Positions 22,369-31,397 are shown, counted from the first letter of the stretch. The stretch is DNA of 43,048 bases from DASQWP01 sp050697555 (GCA_050697555.1 JBOHAD010000014.1:1-43048); one strand, 5' to 3'. Notes: generated from the sequence alone by a model not told the origin. Program-made: numbers and translations.

Positions 22369-23793
22369 ATGCGAGACGGAAGCGATGGCGGCAGGCTCCG
22401 CCTCTGGGCCGTGCTCGCCGCGCTCGTGCTCGTCGTCGCGGCGATCGCCGCCGGGTGCGGCGGAGACGACGACGACGACGAGGGCGGCGAAGCGACCGCC
22501 ACGACCGACACTGGCGGCGAGACGGGCGAGGCGACAGGTGAGCCCATCAGGATCGGTGTCTTCTCGAACAACGAGGGCGCGTTCGCACCCTTCGAGGGCC
22601 AGACCTGGGGCGGAGCGATGCTCCCGCTGATCGAGCGCGGGGCGACTCCGGTGGGCGGCGACCCGACCGACGGCGTCGAGAACGCCGTGATCGCCGGGCA
22701 CCCGATCGAGTTCGTGTACGGCGGCTCGGACTCCACGCCCGACAGCGCGGTCGAGGAGGCGCGCCGCCTGGTCGAGCAGGAGAACGTCGACATCCTCGTC
22801 GGCCCCCTTTCGGGAAGTGAGGGCATCGCCGTCGCCAACTACTCGAAAGAGCAGCCGGGAGTCACGTTCGTGAACGGCATCTCGGGCGCGCAGGACACGA
22901 CCCTCAAGGTGCGGTCGGAGAACTTCTTCCGCTTCCACAACGACGGCACCCAGTGGACGGCCGGGCTCGGCGACTACGCGTACAACGAGCTCGGCTGGCG
23001 AAACGTCGTCACGATCGGCGACGACTACGACTTCCCGTACTCGCAGGTCGCGGGCTTCGTGGCCGAGTTCTGCGCGATCGGTGGGAACGTGTCGGCGCGC
23101 CTCTGGCCGCCGCTCGGCGAGGAGGACTACTCCTCGTACATCACCCAGATCCCGCAGGACGTCGACGGCTTCTTCATGGGCGTCGGCGGAACCGGCACGG
23201 TCGCCTTCGTCAACCAGTACGGGCAGCTCCGCGGCAATCTGGCCGACCAGATCATGGGCGGCATCTTCATGACCGACCCGGTCATCCTCGAGGAGCTCGG
23301 AGACCAGGTCGTCGGCGTCGTCACCGCCGGCATGACCGCGGGCGACTCGCAGGAGCCGGCCTACCTCGAGTACTCCGAGGGGCTCGGCGAGGCCTACCCC
23401 GACCTCGAGGGCACGGCCTCGAGCGTGTTCGCCTACGGCTACTACACGGCGATGGAGGCGATCGCGCAGGCTCTCGAGCAGGTCGAGGGCGATCTCTCGG
23501 ACGACCACGCCGCCTTGCGGGAGGCTCTCGCGAGCCTCGAGCTCGACGCTCCGCTCGGGCCGATCACGCTCGACGAGAACCGCCAGGCGATCATGGACAA
23601 CTTCCTCCAGCAGATCGTCGAGGACCAGACCGGGGACGGCATCCCGGACGTGCAGACGATCAAGACGATTCCGGACGTCGACCAGACGTTCGCGGGCTTC
23701 TTCAGCCCCGACACGCCGTCGCCCGACCGGACGAATCCAGCCTGCGAGGAGGCCGAGCCGCCGCCCTGGACCGTGCAGGGCGGAGGCGGCTAG
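22369..23793 (+). CDS. livK: ABC transporter substrate-binding lipoprotein (LivK-like)
   Basis: A 474-residue type 1 periplasmic-binding-fold protein. Residues 1-30 are a signal peptide with lipobox AIAAGC (Cys30), then an Asp/Glu-rich linker, then the two-lobed receptor starting PIRIGVFSNNEGAFAPFEGQTWGGAMLPLIE. Blocks such as DILVGPLSGSEGIAVANYSKEQPGVTFVNG and YGYYTAMEAIAQALEQ match the LivJ/LivK/amide-binding family, although it is longer than the usual 370-400 residues, with a longer C-terminal tail. It defines the transporter's ligand, which cannot be named. ATG 22369 is preferred over an upstream ATG because GGGAGGAG lies eight bases before it. Confidence 0.88.
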   Translation: MRDGSDGGRLRLWAVLAALVLVVAAIAAGCGGDDDDDEGGEATATTDTGGETGEATGEPIRIGVFSNNEGAFAPFEGQTWGGAMLPLIERGATPVGGDPTDGVENAVIAGHPIEFVYGGSDSTPDSAVEEARRLVEQENVDILVGPLSGSEGIAVANYSKEQPGVTFVNGISGAQDTTLKVRSENFFRFHNDGTQWTAGLGDYAYNELGWRNVVTIGDDYDFPYSQVAGFVAEFCAIGGNVSARLWPPLGEEDYSSYITQIPQDVDGFFMGVGGTGTVAFVNQYGQLRGNLADQIMGGIFMTDPVILEELGDQVVGVVTAGMTAGDSQEPAYLEYSEGLGEAYPDLEGTASSVFAYGYYTAMEAIAQALEQVEGDLSDDHAALREALASLELDAPLGPITLDENRQAIMDNFLQQIVEDQTGDGIPDVQTIKTIPDVDQTFAGFFSPDTPSPDRTNPACEEAEPPPWTVQGGGG

Positions 23794-23815
23794 CGCGGAG
23801 GAGCCTGGAAGACCC

Positions 23816-24601
23816 GTGACCGTCGCAGCGACAGAGCCCCAGGGCGCCGAGCCGATCCTCCGCCTCCGCGGGGTCGGCCGGCGCTTCGGGGGCGTCCACG
23901 CCGTCCGCGACGTCGACCTCGACGTCCATCCCGGCGAGCGCCGCGCCCTCCTGGGCCCGAACGGCGCCGGCAAGACGACGCTCTTCAACGTCGTCTCCGG
24001 CGAGTTCCCGCCCACGGCGGGGAGAGTGGAGCTCTTCGGGCGCGACGTCACGACGATGCCCGCCCGCACCCGGGCGAAGCTCGGGCTCACGCGCACGTTC
24101 CAGACCTCGCGTCTCTTCCTCGGCCTGACGGTCGAGGACAACCTCTACCTGGCCGTGCTGGGCGTGCGGGGCGGGCACCTCCGCCCCGTGCGCCTACCCG
24201 GCCGCGACGGTGCACTCCGCAAGCGCGCCCGCGACCTGGCGGAGCGCGTCGGGCTCGAAAATCAGCTCGGAACCGTCGTCGGCTCGCTCTCCCACGGCGA
24301 GCAGCGCCAGCTCGAGGTGGGGATGGCGCGCGCCGGCGACCCGAAGATCATGATGCTCGACGAGCCGGCGGCGGGCCTCTCCCGCGGCGAGCGGCTCGCG
24401 CTCACCGAGCTGCTGCTCACGCTCGAACGCGACGTGACGCTGGTCCTCATCGAGCACGACATGGATGTGGCGCTGAGGGTCGCGGAGCGCGTGACGATGA
24501 TGCACGACGGCCGCGTCATCGTCGAGGGCACACCGGCCGAGATCCGGGCCAACCAGCTCGTGCACGACCTCTACCTCGGGAGCCGCTACACCGATGAGTG
24601 A
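23816..24601 (+). CDS. livG: ABC transporter ATP-binding protein (LivG-like)
   Basis: A 261-residue cytoplasmic ATPase of the HAAT transporter. Walker A is LGPNGAGKTTLF near residue 45, the signature LSHGEQRQLEVGMA near 160, Walker B IMMLDEPAAGLS near 178, and the switch His in LIEHDMDV near 212. TFQTSRLFLGLTVEDNLYLAV is the Q-loop region typical of LivG. The start is a GTG 22 bases after livK with GGAGGAG upstream. The last eight bases overlap livF. Confidence 0.92.
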   Translation: MTVAATEPQGAEPILRLRGVGRRFGGVHAVRDVDLDVHPGERRALLGPNGAGKTTLFNVVSGEFPPTAGRVELFGRDVTTMPARTRAKLGLTRTFQTSRLFLGLTVEDNLYLAVLGVRGGHLRPVRLPGRDGALRKRARDLAERVGLENQLGTVVGSLSHGEQRQLEVGMARAGDPKIMMLDEPAAGLSRGERLALTELLLTLERDVTLVLIEHDMDVALRVAERVTMMHDGRVIVEGTPAEIRANQLVHDLYLGSRYTDE

Positions 24602-25316
24602 GCCGCTCCTCTCCGTCAGCGGCCTGAACGCTTTCTACGGGCGCGCGCACGTCCTCCACGATGTGACCTTCGAGATGGGCCGCGAGCCGGTCGCGGTCAT
24701 CGGGCGCAACGGCATGGGCAAGACGACGCTCTGCCTCGCGCTCATGGGGCTCATGGCCCACGCGGACGGATCCGTGCGCTTCGAGGGACAGGAGCTCATG
24801 GGGCGCGCTCCCTACAGGATCTCCGGCGCCGGGATCGGGTACGTGCCCCAGGGCCGCCGCCTCTTCCCCTCGCTCTCGACGGAGGAGCACCTGGACATGC
24901 TGGGGTCGGGCAACGGCGGCCGCTTCAGCAAGCAGGCGCTCTGGGAGCTCTTCCCCCGCCTCGCGGAGCGCCGCAAGATCAGCGCCGCCCAGCTCTCCGG
25001 CGGCGAGCAGCAGATGCTCGCCGTCGCGCGCGCGCTCCTCGCCAACCCCAAGCTCCTGATCATGGACGAGCCCTCCGAGGGTCTCGCCCCCACGATCGTC
25101 GAGAGCCTCGTCGAGACGTGCCGCGGCCTCGTCCAGGAAGGCGTCGGGCTGCTCCTCATCGAGCAGAACCTCGGCGTCGCCACCTCGCTCGCCGAGCGGC
25201 AGCTCGTCATGGTCGCCGGCGAGATCGCGGCCGAGACGAGCGCCCGCCAGCTCCTCGACGACCCCGCGGCCCAGCAGCGCTACCTGGGCGTGACACGCGT
25301 GGAGGGCGCGTCTTAG
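24594..25316 (+). CDS. livF: ABC transporter ATP-binding protein (LivF-like)
   Basis: A 240-residue ATPase, the second nucleotide-binding subunit of the HAAT system. Walker A GRNGMGKTTLC is near residue 37, the Q loop GYVPQGRRLFPSLST near 80 is the family hallmark, the signature LSGGEQQMLAVARALL lies near 135, Walker B LLIMDEPSEGLAP near 155 and the switch segment LIEQNLGVA near 190 (Gln in place of the usual His/Glu-His pair, normal for LivF). It overlaps livG by eight bases and is followed four bases later by the Tm-1-like gene, so transporter and catabolic genes are one transcript. Confidence 0.92.
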   Translation: MSEPLLSVSGLNAFYGRAHVLHDVTFEMGREPVAVIGRNGMGKTTLCLALMGLMAHADGSVRFEGQELMGRAPYRISGAGIGYVPQGRRLFPSLSTEEHLDMLGSGNGGRFSKQALWELFPRLAERRKISAAQLSGGEQQMLAVARALLANPKLLIMDEPSEGLAPTIVESLVETCRGLVQEGVGLLLIEQNLGVATSLAERQLVMVAGEIAAETSARQLLDDPAAQQRYLGVTRVEGAS

Positions 25317-25320
25317 GCGC

Positions 25321-26550
25321 ATGGCGACAGTCGTCCTCGTCGGCACCCTCGACACGAAGGGACTCGAGTACGACTACCTGCGCGAGCGGCTGCGCGGGCA
25401 CGGCGTCGACACGCTTCTGGTCGACGCAGGCGTCCTCAGCGAGCCCCGCGCGAAGCCCGACGTCAGCCGCGAGGAGGTGGCGCGCGCCGCAGGCGCGGAC
25501 GTCCACGCCCTCGCGGAGGCGGACGACCGGGGCGCGGCCGTCGAGACGATGGCGCGCGGGGCCGCCGCGATCGTGACGACCCTCCACTCCGAGGGGCGCC
25601 TCGACGGCGTCCTCGCGCTCGGAGGCTCGGGCGGGACCGCGGTCGCCACCGAGGCGATGAGAGCGCTTCCCGTGGGCATCCCCAAGCTCATGGTCTCGAC
25701 GATGGCGTCCGGGGACACGCGTCCCTACGTGGGAGCGAGCGACGTGACGATGACGTACTCGGTCGTCGACATCTCCGGGATCAACGCCGTCTCCGCGAGG
25801 ATCCTCGCCAACGCCGCGGCGGCGATGGCCGGCATGGCGAGAGCGGAGCCGCCCGCCGCGGCCGGCGAGGGACCGCTCGTCGGTGCAACCATGTTCGGAG
25901 TTACGACGCCGTGCGTCACGACGGCCCGCGAGCGCCTCGAGGAGCTCGGCTACGAGGTGCTCGTCTTCCACGCGACCGGGACGGGCGGGCAATCGATGGA
26001 GGCGCTCATGCGGAGCGGGTTCATCACGGCCTCTCTCGACATCACCACGACCGAGCTGGCCGACGACCTCGTCGGCGGCGTGCTCTCCGCCGGCCCCGAC
26101 CGGCTCAAGGCCGCGGGTGAGCTCGGTATCCCCCAGGTCGTCTCGCTGGGCGCGCTCGACATGGTCAACTTCGGCCCGATCGACACGGTGCCGCCGGAGT
26201 TCCGAAGCCGGAACCTCTACAAGCACAACCCGACGGTGACGCTGATGCGCACGACGGCCGCCGAGTGCGCGGAGCTCGGCCGGCGGATCGCGCTCAAGCT
26301 CAACGCGGCGACGGGGCCGGTCACGCTCTTCATCCCGCTCGAAGGCGTCTCGCTCATCGACACGGAGGGCCAGGTCTTCTGGGATCCGGACGCCGACCGG
26401 GCGCTCTTCGATGCCCTCCGCGAGACGCTCGACCCGGGCGTCGACGTCCGCGCGCTCGACACCGACGTGAACGATCCCGCCTTCGCGCGCGCCATGGCCG
26501 ACACGCTGCACGAGCACTACCAGGCCTGGGTCGCAGAGAGGGTCGGATGA
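25321..26550 (+). CDS. Tm-1-like ATP-binding domain protein (UPF0261), copy 1
   Basis: A 409-residue protein of the UPF0261/Tm-1-like family. The N-terminal hallmark VVLVGTLDTKGLEYDYLRERL starts at residue 4, followed by LALGGSGGTAVATEAMRALPVGIPKLMVSTMASGD, where the Gly-rich turn should bind nucleotide phosphate, and a C-terminal half with VFHATGTGGQSMEALMRSGF, LGALDMVNFG and LFIPLEGVSLIDTEGQVFWDPDAD. Two Rossmann-like lobes are known from the tomato Tm-1 resistance protein structure; the bacterial function is unknown. It overlaps the PEP-hydrolase-like gene by four bases (ATGA); in plants and fungi these two domains occur in one chain, so they probably act together. Confidence 0.9.
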   Translation: MATVVLVGTLDTKGLEYDYLRERLRGHGVDTLLVDAGVLSEPRAKPDVSREEVARAAGADVHALAEADDRGAAVETMARGAAAIVTTLHSEGRLDGVLALGGSGGTAVATEAMRALPVGIPKLMVSTMASGDTRPYVGASDVTMTYSVVDISGINAVSARILANAAAAMAGMARAEPPAAAGEGPLVGATMFGVTTPCVTTARERLEELGYEVLVFHATGTGGQSMEALMRSGFITASLDITTTELADDLVGGVLSAGPDRLKAAGELGIPQVVSLGALDMVNFGPIDTVPPEFRSRNLYKHNPTVTLMRTTAAECAELGRRIALKLNAATGPVTLFIPLEGVSLIDTEGQVFWDPDADRALFDALRETLDPGVDVRALDTDVNDPAFARAMADTLHEHYQAWVAERVG

Positions 26551-27392
26551 CGCGCGAGGAAGCCCTGGCGCGCCTGCGGGCCCAGGTGCGGGACGGCCGG
26601 CCGATCATCGGCGCGGGGGCCGGCACCGGCCTGTCGGCGAAATGCGCCGAGGCGGGCGGAGCCGACCTCGTCATCATCTACAACTCCGGCCGCTACCGGA
26701 TGGCCGGGCGCGGCTCGCTCGCGGGCCTCCTGCCGTACGGCGACGCGAACGCGATCGTCCTGGAGATGGCCGGCGAGGTGCTCCCGATCGTCGAGTCCAC
26801 GCCCGTCCTCGCCGGCGTGTGCGGCACCGATCCCTTCCGCCTCATGCCGGTCTTCCTGCGGCAGGTCAAGGAGACCGGCTTCTCGGGCGTGCAGAACTTT
26901 CCGACCGTCGGGCTCTTCGACGGCACCTTCCGGCAGAACCTGGAGGAGACGGGTATGGGCTACGGCCTCGAGGTCGAGATGATCCGGGCCGCGCGCGAGC
27001 TCGAACTGCTCACCTGCCCGTACGTCTTCACGCCGGACGACGCGCGCGCGATGACCGAGGCCGGCGCGGACGTGCTCGTCCCGCACATGGGCCTGACGAC
27101 GTCGGGCACGATCGGCGCGCAGACGGCGAAGACGCTCGACGAGTCGGTGGAGCTCGTGCAGGCGATGCACGACGCCGCCGAGGAGGTCGACCCGGACGTC
27201 CTCGTCCTCTGTCACGGCGGCCCGATCGCGGAGCCGGACGATGCCGCCTACGTGCTCGAGCGGACGAGCGGCGTCGTCGGGTTCTTCGGCGCCTCGAGCA
27301 TGGAGCGGCTCCCGACCGAGATAGCCATGACGGAGAACATGAAGCGCTTCAAGGCCATCCCCGTCCGCGTACCGGAAGGAGACCGAGGATGA
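26547..27392 (+). CDS. Phosphoenolpyruvate hydrolase family TIM-barrel protein
   Basis: A 281-residue protein of the phosphoenolpyruvate-hydrolase-like (TIM-barrel signal transduction, PF09370-type) family. Typical blocks are PIIGAGAGTGLSAKCAEAGGADLVIIYNSGRYRMAGRGS in the first barrel strands, VLAGVCGTDPFRLM at about 90, GFSGVQNFPTVGLFDGTFRQNLEETGMGY at about 115-140 and a C-terminal GFFGASSMERLPTE. It is related to isocitrate lyase/PEP-mutase-type barrels, but a real reaction has rarely been shown. It overlaps both its neighbours by four bases and follows the Tm-1-like gene, its usual genomic companion. Confidence 0.88.
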   Translation: MTREEALARLRAQVRDGRPIIGAGAGTGLSAKCAEAGGADLVIIYNSGRYRMAGRGSLAGLLPYGDANAIVLEMAGEVLPIVESTPVLAGVCGTDPFRLMPVFLRQVKETGFSGVQNFPTVGLFDGTFRQNLEETGMGYGLEVEMIRAARELELLTCPYVFTPDDARAMTEAGADVLVPHMGLTTSGTIGAQTAKTLDESVELVQAMHDAAEEVDPDVLVLCHGGPIAEPDDAAYVLERTSGVVGFFGASSMERLPTEIAMTENMKRFKAIPVRVPEGDRG

Positions 27393-27796
27393 GCGGGAAG
27401 TTCGTCCACGCAGACGACATCGAGCGCGAGAGCCTCGACTGGGGCGGGCTCGGCTGGATCAGCCGTCCCTCCTCGACCGGCGCCGGCCGGCTGACGGTCA
27501 TCGACGTCACGCTCGAGCCCGGTCACGGCCACGACTTTCACAAGCACCCGGAGCAGGAGGAGGTCATCGTCGTCCAGGGGGGCGAGATCGAGCAGTGGCT
27601 CGAGGGAGAGCGGACGACGCTCGGTCCCGGGGAGGCCGTCTTCATCGGGGCCGGCACGGTGCACGCCTCCTTCAACACCGGGCACGAGGCGGCGAGACTG
27701 ACGGTCGCCCTCGGCCCGTGCGTCGGCGCCGGCGGGTACGAGCTCGTGGACGTCTCCGCCGAGGAGCCCTGGAGCTCTACGCGTGCCGAGAGCTGA
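27389..27796 (+). CDS. Cupin-domain protein
   Basis: A 135-residue single-domain cupin. Motif 1 is GHGHDFHKHPEQEEVIVVQGG at about residues 48-68, with the metal-binding His/His/Glu set; motif 2 is GPGEAVFIGAGTVHASFN at about 83-100 with the last His. Such small cupins in sugar operons can be isomerases or lyases acting on keto-sugars, but this is not decidable here. ATGA overlap with the upstream gene and one base before the FAD-oxidase ATG show tight operon linkage. Confidence 0.87.
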   Translation: MSGKFVHADDIERESLDWGGLGWISRPSSTGAGRLTVIDVTLEPGHGHDFHKHPEQEEVIVVQGGEIEQWLEGERTTLGPGEAVFIGAGTVHASFNTGHEAARLTVALGPCVGAGGYELVDVSAEEPWSSTRAES

Positions 27797-27797
27797 C

Positions 27798-29222
27798 ATG
27801 AGCGTTTCCACCACCGGCACGGAGGCGCTCGCCCGGGAGCTCCGCGAGGTGCTCGGCCGGGACGCGATCGTGACCGGCCCGGAGCGGCTCGAGGCCTATG
27901 CGGCCGACACGTACTGGAAGGCGCTCGCCGCTCAGGCGGCCGGCGCGCCGCTCGGCCGTGCCGACCTCGCCGTCCTCGCACGCAGCGAGGAGGACGTCGC
28001 TTCCACGCTCCGGCTCGCCCACCGGCACCTCGTGCCGGTGGTCCCTTGGGGTGGCGGCTCCGGGAGCCAGGGGGGCGCGGTCGCCACGGAGGGGGGCATC
28101 GTCCTCGACCTCACGGGCCTCGACCGGGTGCTCGAGGTGGACGAGCAGTCGCTCACCGTGACCGCCCAGGCAGGCGTCAACGGCCGCCGCCTCGAGCTCG
28201 AGCTCAACGAGCGCGGCCTCATGCTCCCGCACTATCCCGCCTCCGTCGACCTCGCCACGGTGGGCGGCTACGTGGCCGCCCGCGGCTCGGGCGTCCTCTC
28301 GACGCGCTACGGCAAGATCGAGGACCTCGTCCTCTCGCTGCGCGTCGCCATGCCCACGGGCGAGCTGATCGACACGGTCGGCGTGCCCCGGCACGCCGTC
28401 GGCCCCGATCTGACGCAGCTCTTCATCGGCTCCGAGGGCACCCTCGGCGTCATCACGCGCGCCACGCTCCAGCTCGCACCGCTCCCCGCGGCGCGCCGCT
28501 TCGAGGCCGTCTCTTTCCCGTCTCTCGAGGAGGGCATCGCCGCCCTGCGCGCGGGGCTCACGCGCGGCTACCGTCCCTCGGTCGTCCGCATGTACGACGA
28601 GTTGGCGACGCGCCTCTCGCTCGGTCCCGTCGTCGGCGAGGAGCTCGAGGGAGTCTGCACGCTCCTCTGCTTCGAGGGCGACCAGGGCGTCGTCGGTGCG
28701 GAGGCGGAGGGCGTCCTCGCCCTGGCCGTCGCGCACGGTGCGTCCGTCCTCCCCGGCCGTCTCGGCGAGATCTGGTGGGAGCGCCGCTACGACTTCTACC
28801 ACCCTCCCCACCATCCCGAGCTCCCGGCGATCTGGGGGACGATCGAGGCTGTCGCGTCGTACAGCCGCATCCACGACGTCTACGGCGCGGTGAAGTCCGC
28901 GGTGGAGGCGCCGTACGCGCAGCACGACCTCACGCTGCGCGTGCATCTGAGCCACTGGTACCCGTGGGGGACGATGATCTACGGCCGCTTCGTCGTGCCG
29001 GACGGAGGCGCGGACGCGGTCGCGCTCCACGACAGGATCTGGGAGGACGCCGTTCGGGCGATCCTCGGGGCCGGAGGCGTCATCAACGACCACCACGGAG
29101 TGGGCCTCAAGCTCGCTCCCTACATGCGCGCCCAGTACGGGCCGGCCCTCGACACCCTCCGCCGCATCAAGGAGGGGCTCGACCCGAACCGGATCATGAA
29201 CCCCGGCAAACTCGACCTGTAA
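27798..29222 (+). CDS. FAD-binding oxidoreductase (FAD-linked oxidase, GlcD/AGPS type)
   Basis: A 474-residue flavoprotein with the PCMH/VAO-type FAD-binding domain in residues about 45-225: VPWGGGSGSQGG (phosphate-binding loop), VTAQAGVNGRRLE, HYPASVDLATVGGYVAARGSG and FIGSEGTLGVITRATL. The C-terminal FAD-linked oxidase domain (about 230-470) ends with VINDHHGVGLKLAPYM and LKEGLDPNRIMNPGKLDL. Its His pair HHG is a usual active-site element. It should oxidise an alcohol or 2-hydroxy acid, passing electrons to oxygen or a carrier. A GTG at 27783 is possible, but the ATG one base after the cupin stop fits the operon pattern. Confidence 0.87.
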   Translation: MSVSTTGTEALARELREVLGRDAIVTGPERLEAYAADTYWKALAAQAAGAPLGRADLAVLARSEEDVASTLRLAHRHLVPVVPWGGGSGSQGGAVATEGGIVLDLTGLDRVLEVDEQSLTVTAQAGVNGRRLELELNERGLMLPHYPASVDLATVGGYVAARGSGVLSTRYGKIEDLVLSLRVAMPTGELIDTVGVPRHAVGPDLTQLFIGSEGTLGVITRATLQLAPLPAARRFEAVSFPSLEEGIAALRAGLTRGYRPSVVRMYDELATRLSLGPVVGEELEGVCTLLCFEGDQGVVGAEAEGVLALAVAHGASVLPGRLGEIWWERRYDFYHPPHHPELPAIWGTIEAVASYSRIHDVYGAVKSAVEAPYAQHDLTLRVHLSHWYPWGTMIYGRFVVPDGGADAVALHDRIWEDAVRAILGAGGVINDHHGVGLKLAPYMRAQYGPALDTLRRIKEGLDPNRIMNPGKLDL

Positions 29223-29244
29223 GTCAGTCGACGAGGAGGAACAC

Positions 29245-30159
29245 ATGGCACTGAAGACGGCGATGCACAACTGGATGCGGCCGGAGCCGATCGAGACGAC
29301 GATCCGGCGGCTCGGCCGCTCCGGCTACAACGGGATCGAGATCTCCGGAGAGCCGGCCCTCTACGACGTGAAGCACGTGCGCTCCCTGCTCGAGGAGAAC
29401 GGGCTCGAGTGCTGGGGGGCCGTCACGCTCATGGTGGGCGGCCGCGACCTCCTCCACGAGGACAAGTACGTGCGCGTCGGCAGCGTCCAGTACGTGAAGG
29501 ACACCATCGACATGATCAAAGAGCTCGGCGGCTCCATCCTCACGGTCGTCCCCTCCACGGTCGGCAAGGTGACGCCGATGGGGTCGCCGGAGGACGAGTG
29601 GCGGTGGGCGGTCGAGAGCCTCCGGGAGTGTCAGGCGCATGCCGAGAAGCAGGGCGTCCGCCTCGGGCTCGAGCCGCTCAACCGCTTCGAGACCTACTTC
29701 CTCAACCGCTGCGACCAGGCGCTCGCGCTCGCGGAGGACGTCGGCGGCGACTGCGGCGTCTGCCTCGACATCTTCCACATGAACATCGAGGAGGCCGACT
29801 GGCCGGCCGCCATCCGTGCCGCCGGAGACAAGCTCGTCGACTTCCACGTCGCCGACAACAACCGCATGCCGCCCGGGCAGGGAGCGGTGGACTGGGAGCT
29901 GATCGTGCGCACGCTCGGCGAGATCGGTTACGACGGCTACCTCACGGTCGAGTTCGTCGCCACCGTCGACCGGAGCCGCATCTCGCAGCGCCGGGAGATC
30001 GGCGACGCCTCCGAGGCGGAGGCCAGCGTCGGGCTCGAGCAGTTCCTCCGCGACCACGGCACCGGGGCCGTCCCGGAGAGCCTCTACGACCAGTACGTGC
30101 AGGAATCCGTCGACTGCCTGCGACAGCACATCGGCGCGCTCGAGGGGAGTAGGGCGTAA
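29245..30159 (+). CDS. Sugar phosphate isomerase/epimerase, ketose 3-epimerase-like
   Basis: A 304-residue TIM barrel with metal ligands Glu143 (LEPLNRFETYF), Asp175 (LDIFHMNIEE), His201 (DFHVADNN) and Glu236 (TVEFVA). The LNRFE and DxFHMNIEE blocks are the hallmark of D-tagatose/D-psicose 3-epimerases, so inversion at C3 of a free ketose is the most likely chemistry, using a divalent metal. GAGGAGGAA precedes the ATG. Its TAA stop overlaps the probable GTA start of the next gene (GTAA). Confidence 0.85.
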   Translation: MALKTAMHNWMRPEPIETTIRRLGRSGYNGIEISGEPALYDVKHVRSLLEENGLECWGAVTLMVGGRDLLHEDKYVRVGSVQYVKDTIDMIKELGGSILTVVPSTVGKVTPMGSPEDEWRWAVESLRECQAHAEKQGVRLGLEPLNRFETYFLNRCDQALALAEDVGGDCGVCLDIFHMNIEEADWPAAIRAAGDKLVDFHVADNNRMPPGQGAVDWELIVRTLGEIGYDGYLTVEFVATVDRSRISQRREIGDASEAEASVGLEQFLRDHGTGAVPESLYDQYVQESVDCLRQHIGALEGSRA

Positions 30160-31397
30160 CCGAGCTACCCCGCATCGCGCTCATCGGCACCCTCGACACC
30201 AAGGGGGCTGAGATCTCCTATGTCGCCGAGCGCCTGGCGGGGCTCGGGGCCGAGCCCGTGATCGTCGACTCCGGCATCCTCGGCGAGCCCGAAGGTTGCA
30301 CTCCGCACGTCTCCCGCTACGACGTCGCGCGGGAGGCGGATCTCGACCTCGACGAGATCCGCGCCGCCGGCAGCCGCGGCAAGGCGGTGGAGCTCATGGA
30401 GCGGGGCGTCCGGGCCGTCGTGCTCCGGCTCTGGCTGGAGGGCCGGCTCGACGGCGCGCTCTGCCTCGGCGGCGCCGAGGGGGCGCTCCTCGGCGCGGCC
30501 GCCATGCACGCGCTGCCGGTCGGCGTGCCGAAGCTGATCGTCTCGCCCAGCGCGTCCGGACGGCGCCCGTTCGCCCCCTTCGTGGGCGAGAGCGACACGC
30601 TCGTCATGCACTCGGTCGTCGACATCCTCGGGCTCAACCCGATCGCCCGCGCCGTCTTCGACAACGCGGCCGCAGCGGTCGTCGGCATGGCCCGCGCGGC
30701 GGGGACTCCCGTGCGGGACCTCGACGCGGGCACGGTCGGGATCACGATGCTCGGGCACACGACTCCGGCGGTCATGCGCATCCGCGCGACGCTCGCGGAG
30801 GCCGGGCAGGAGCCTGTCGTCTTCCACGCCAACGGCGTCGGTGGGCCGGCGATGGAGAGGCTTGCCGCCGCGGGCGCGCTGGCAGGCGTGATCGACTTCA
30901 CCCTCTCCGAGCTCGCCAACAGCCTCATGGACGGGCTGCACGCGACGGGGCCCGACCGGCTCCGTGTCGCCGGCGAGCACGGGCTGCCCCAGGTGGTCGT
31001 CCCCGGGTGCGTGGACTTCTTCAACCAGGGCGCCCCGGCCACGGTGCCGGAGCGCTACCGGGGGCGCAAGCGCTACTACCACAACCCCGTGGCCACGCTC
31101 GTCCGCCTGGAGGCGGGCGAGATGGCGGAGCTCGGCGGCATGGTCGCAGAGCGGCTGAACGCGGCGCAGGGGCCGGTGCGCGTGGTCGCGCCGACGCGCG
31201 GCTTCTCCCTCGCCGACGTCGAGGGGGGCGACCTTTGGGACCCCGACGCGGACGCCGCCTTCCTCGACACACTCGCCGCGGGCCTGCAACCCGACATCCC
31301 CTTCGAGCCCGTGGAGACGCACGTCAACGACCCCGCGCTCGCCGATCTCGTCGCCGGGCGCTACCTGTCACTCGTGGAGGAATCGACGCATGCCTGA
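30156..31397 (+). CDS. Tm-1-like ATP-binding domain protein (UPF0261), copy 2, with no standard start codon
   Basis: A paralogue of the gene at 25321. Homology clearly begins upstream of the first GTG (30258): codons 30174-30257 encode RIALIGTLDTKGAEISYVAERL, the family's conserved N-terminus. Reading back, no ATG, GTG or TTG exists before the in-frame TAG at 30150-30152. The codon in the normal operon position is GTA at 30156, with GAGGGGAG six bases upstream, giving 413 residues against 409 in copy 1. One A-for-G change at 30158 would turn the usual GTGA overlap into GTAA. Either GTA/ATC initiation is used, translation starts late at 30258 without the nucleotide-binding N-terminus, or the base is wrong. 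The remainder (LCLGGAEGALLGAAAMHALPVG, VFHANGVGGPAMERL) is intact. Confidence 0.82.
   Translation, partial: VTELPRIALIGTLDTKGAEISYVAERLAGLGAEPVIVDSGILGEPEGCTPHVSRYDVAREADLDLDEIRAAGSRGKAVELMERGVRAVVLRLWLEGRLDGALCLGGAEGALLGAAAMHALPVGVPKLIVSPSASGRRPFAPFVGESDTLVMHSVVDILGLNPIARAVFDNAAAAVVGMARAAGTPVRDLDAGTVGITMLGHTTPAVMRIRATLAEAGQEPVVFHANGVGGPAMERLAAAGALAGVIDFTLSELANSLMDGLHATGPDRLRVAGEHGLPQVVVPGCVDFFNQGAPATVPERYRGRKRYYHNPVATLVRLEAGEMAELGGMVAERLNAAQGPVRVVAPTRGFSLADVEGGDLWDPDADAAFLDTLAAGLQPDIPFEPVETHVNDPALADLVAGRYLSLVEESTHA

Noticed and set aside
30258..31397. Start of the second Tm-1-like gene at GTG 30258
   Set aside because: Conserved family residues are encoded for 28 codons upstream, so this start would delete the IGTLDTKG motif; kept only as an alternative in the gene entry.
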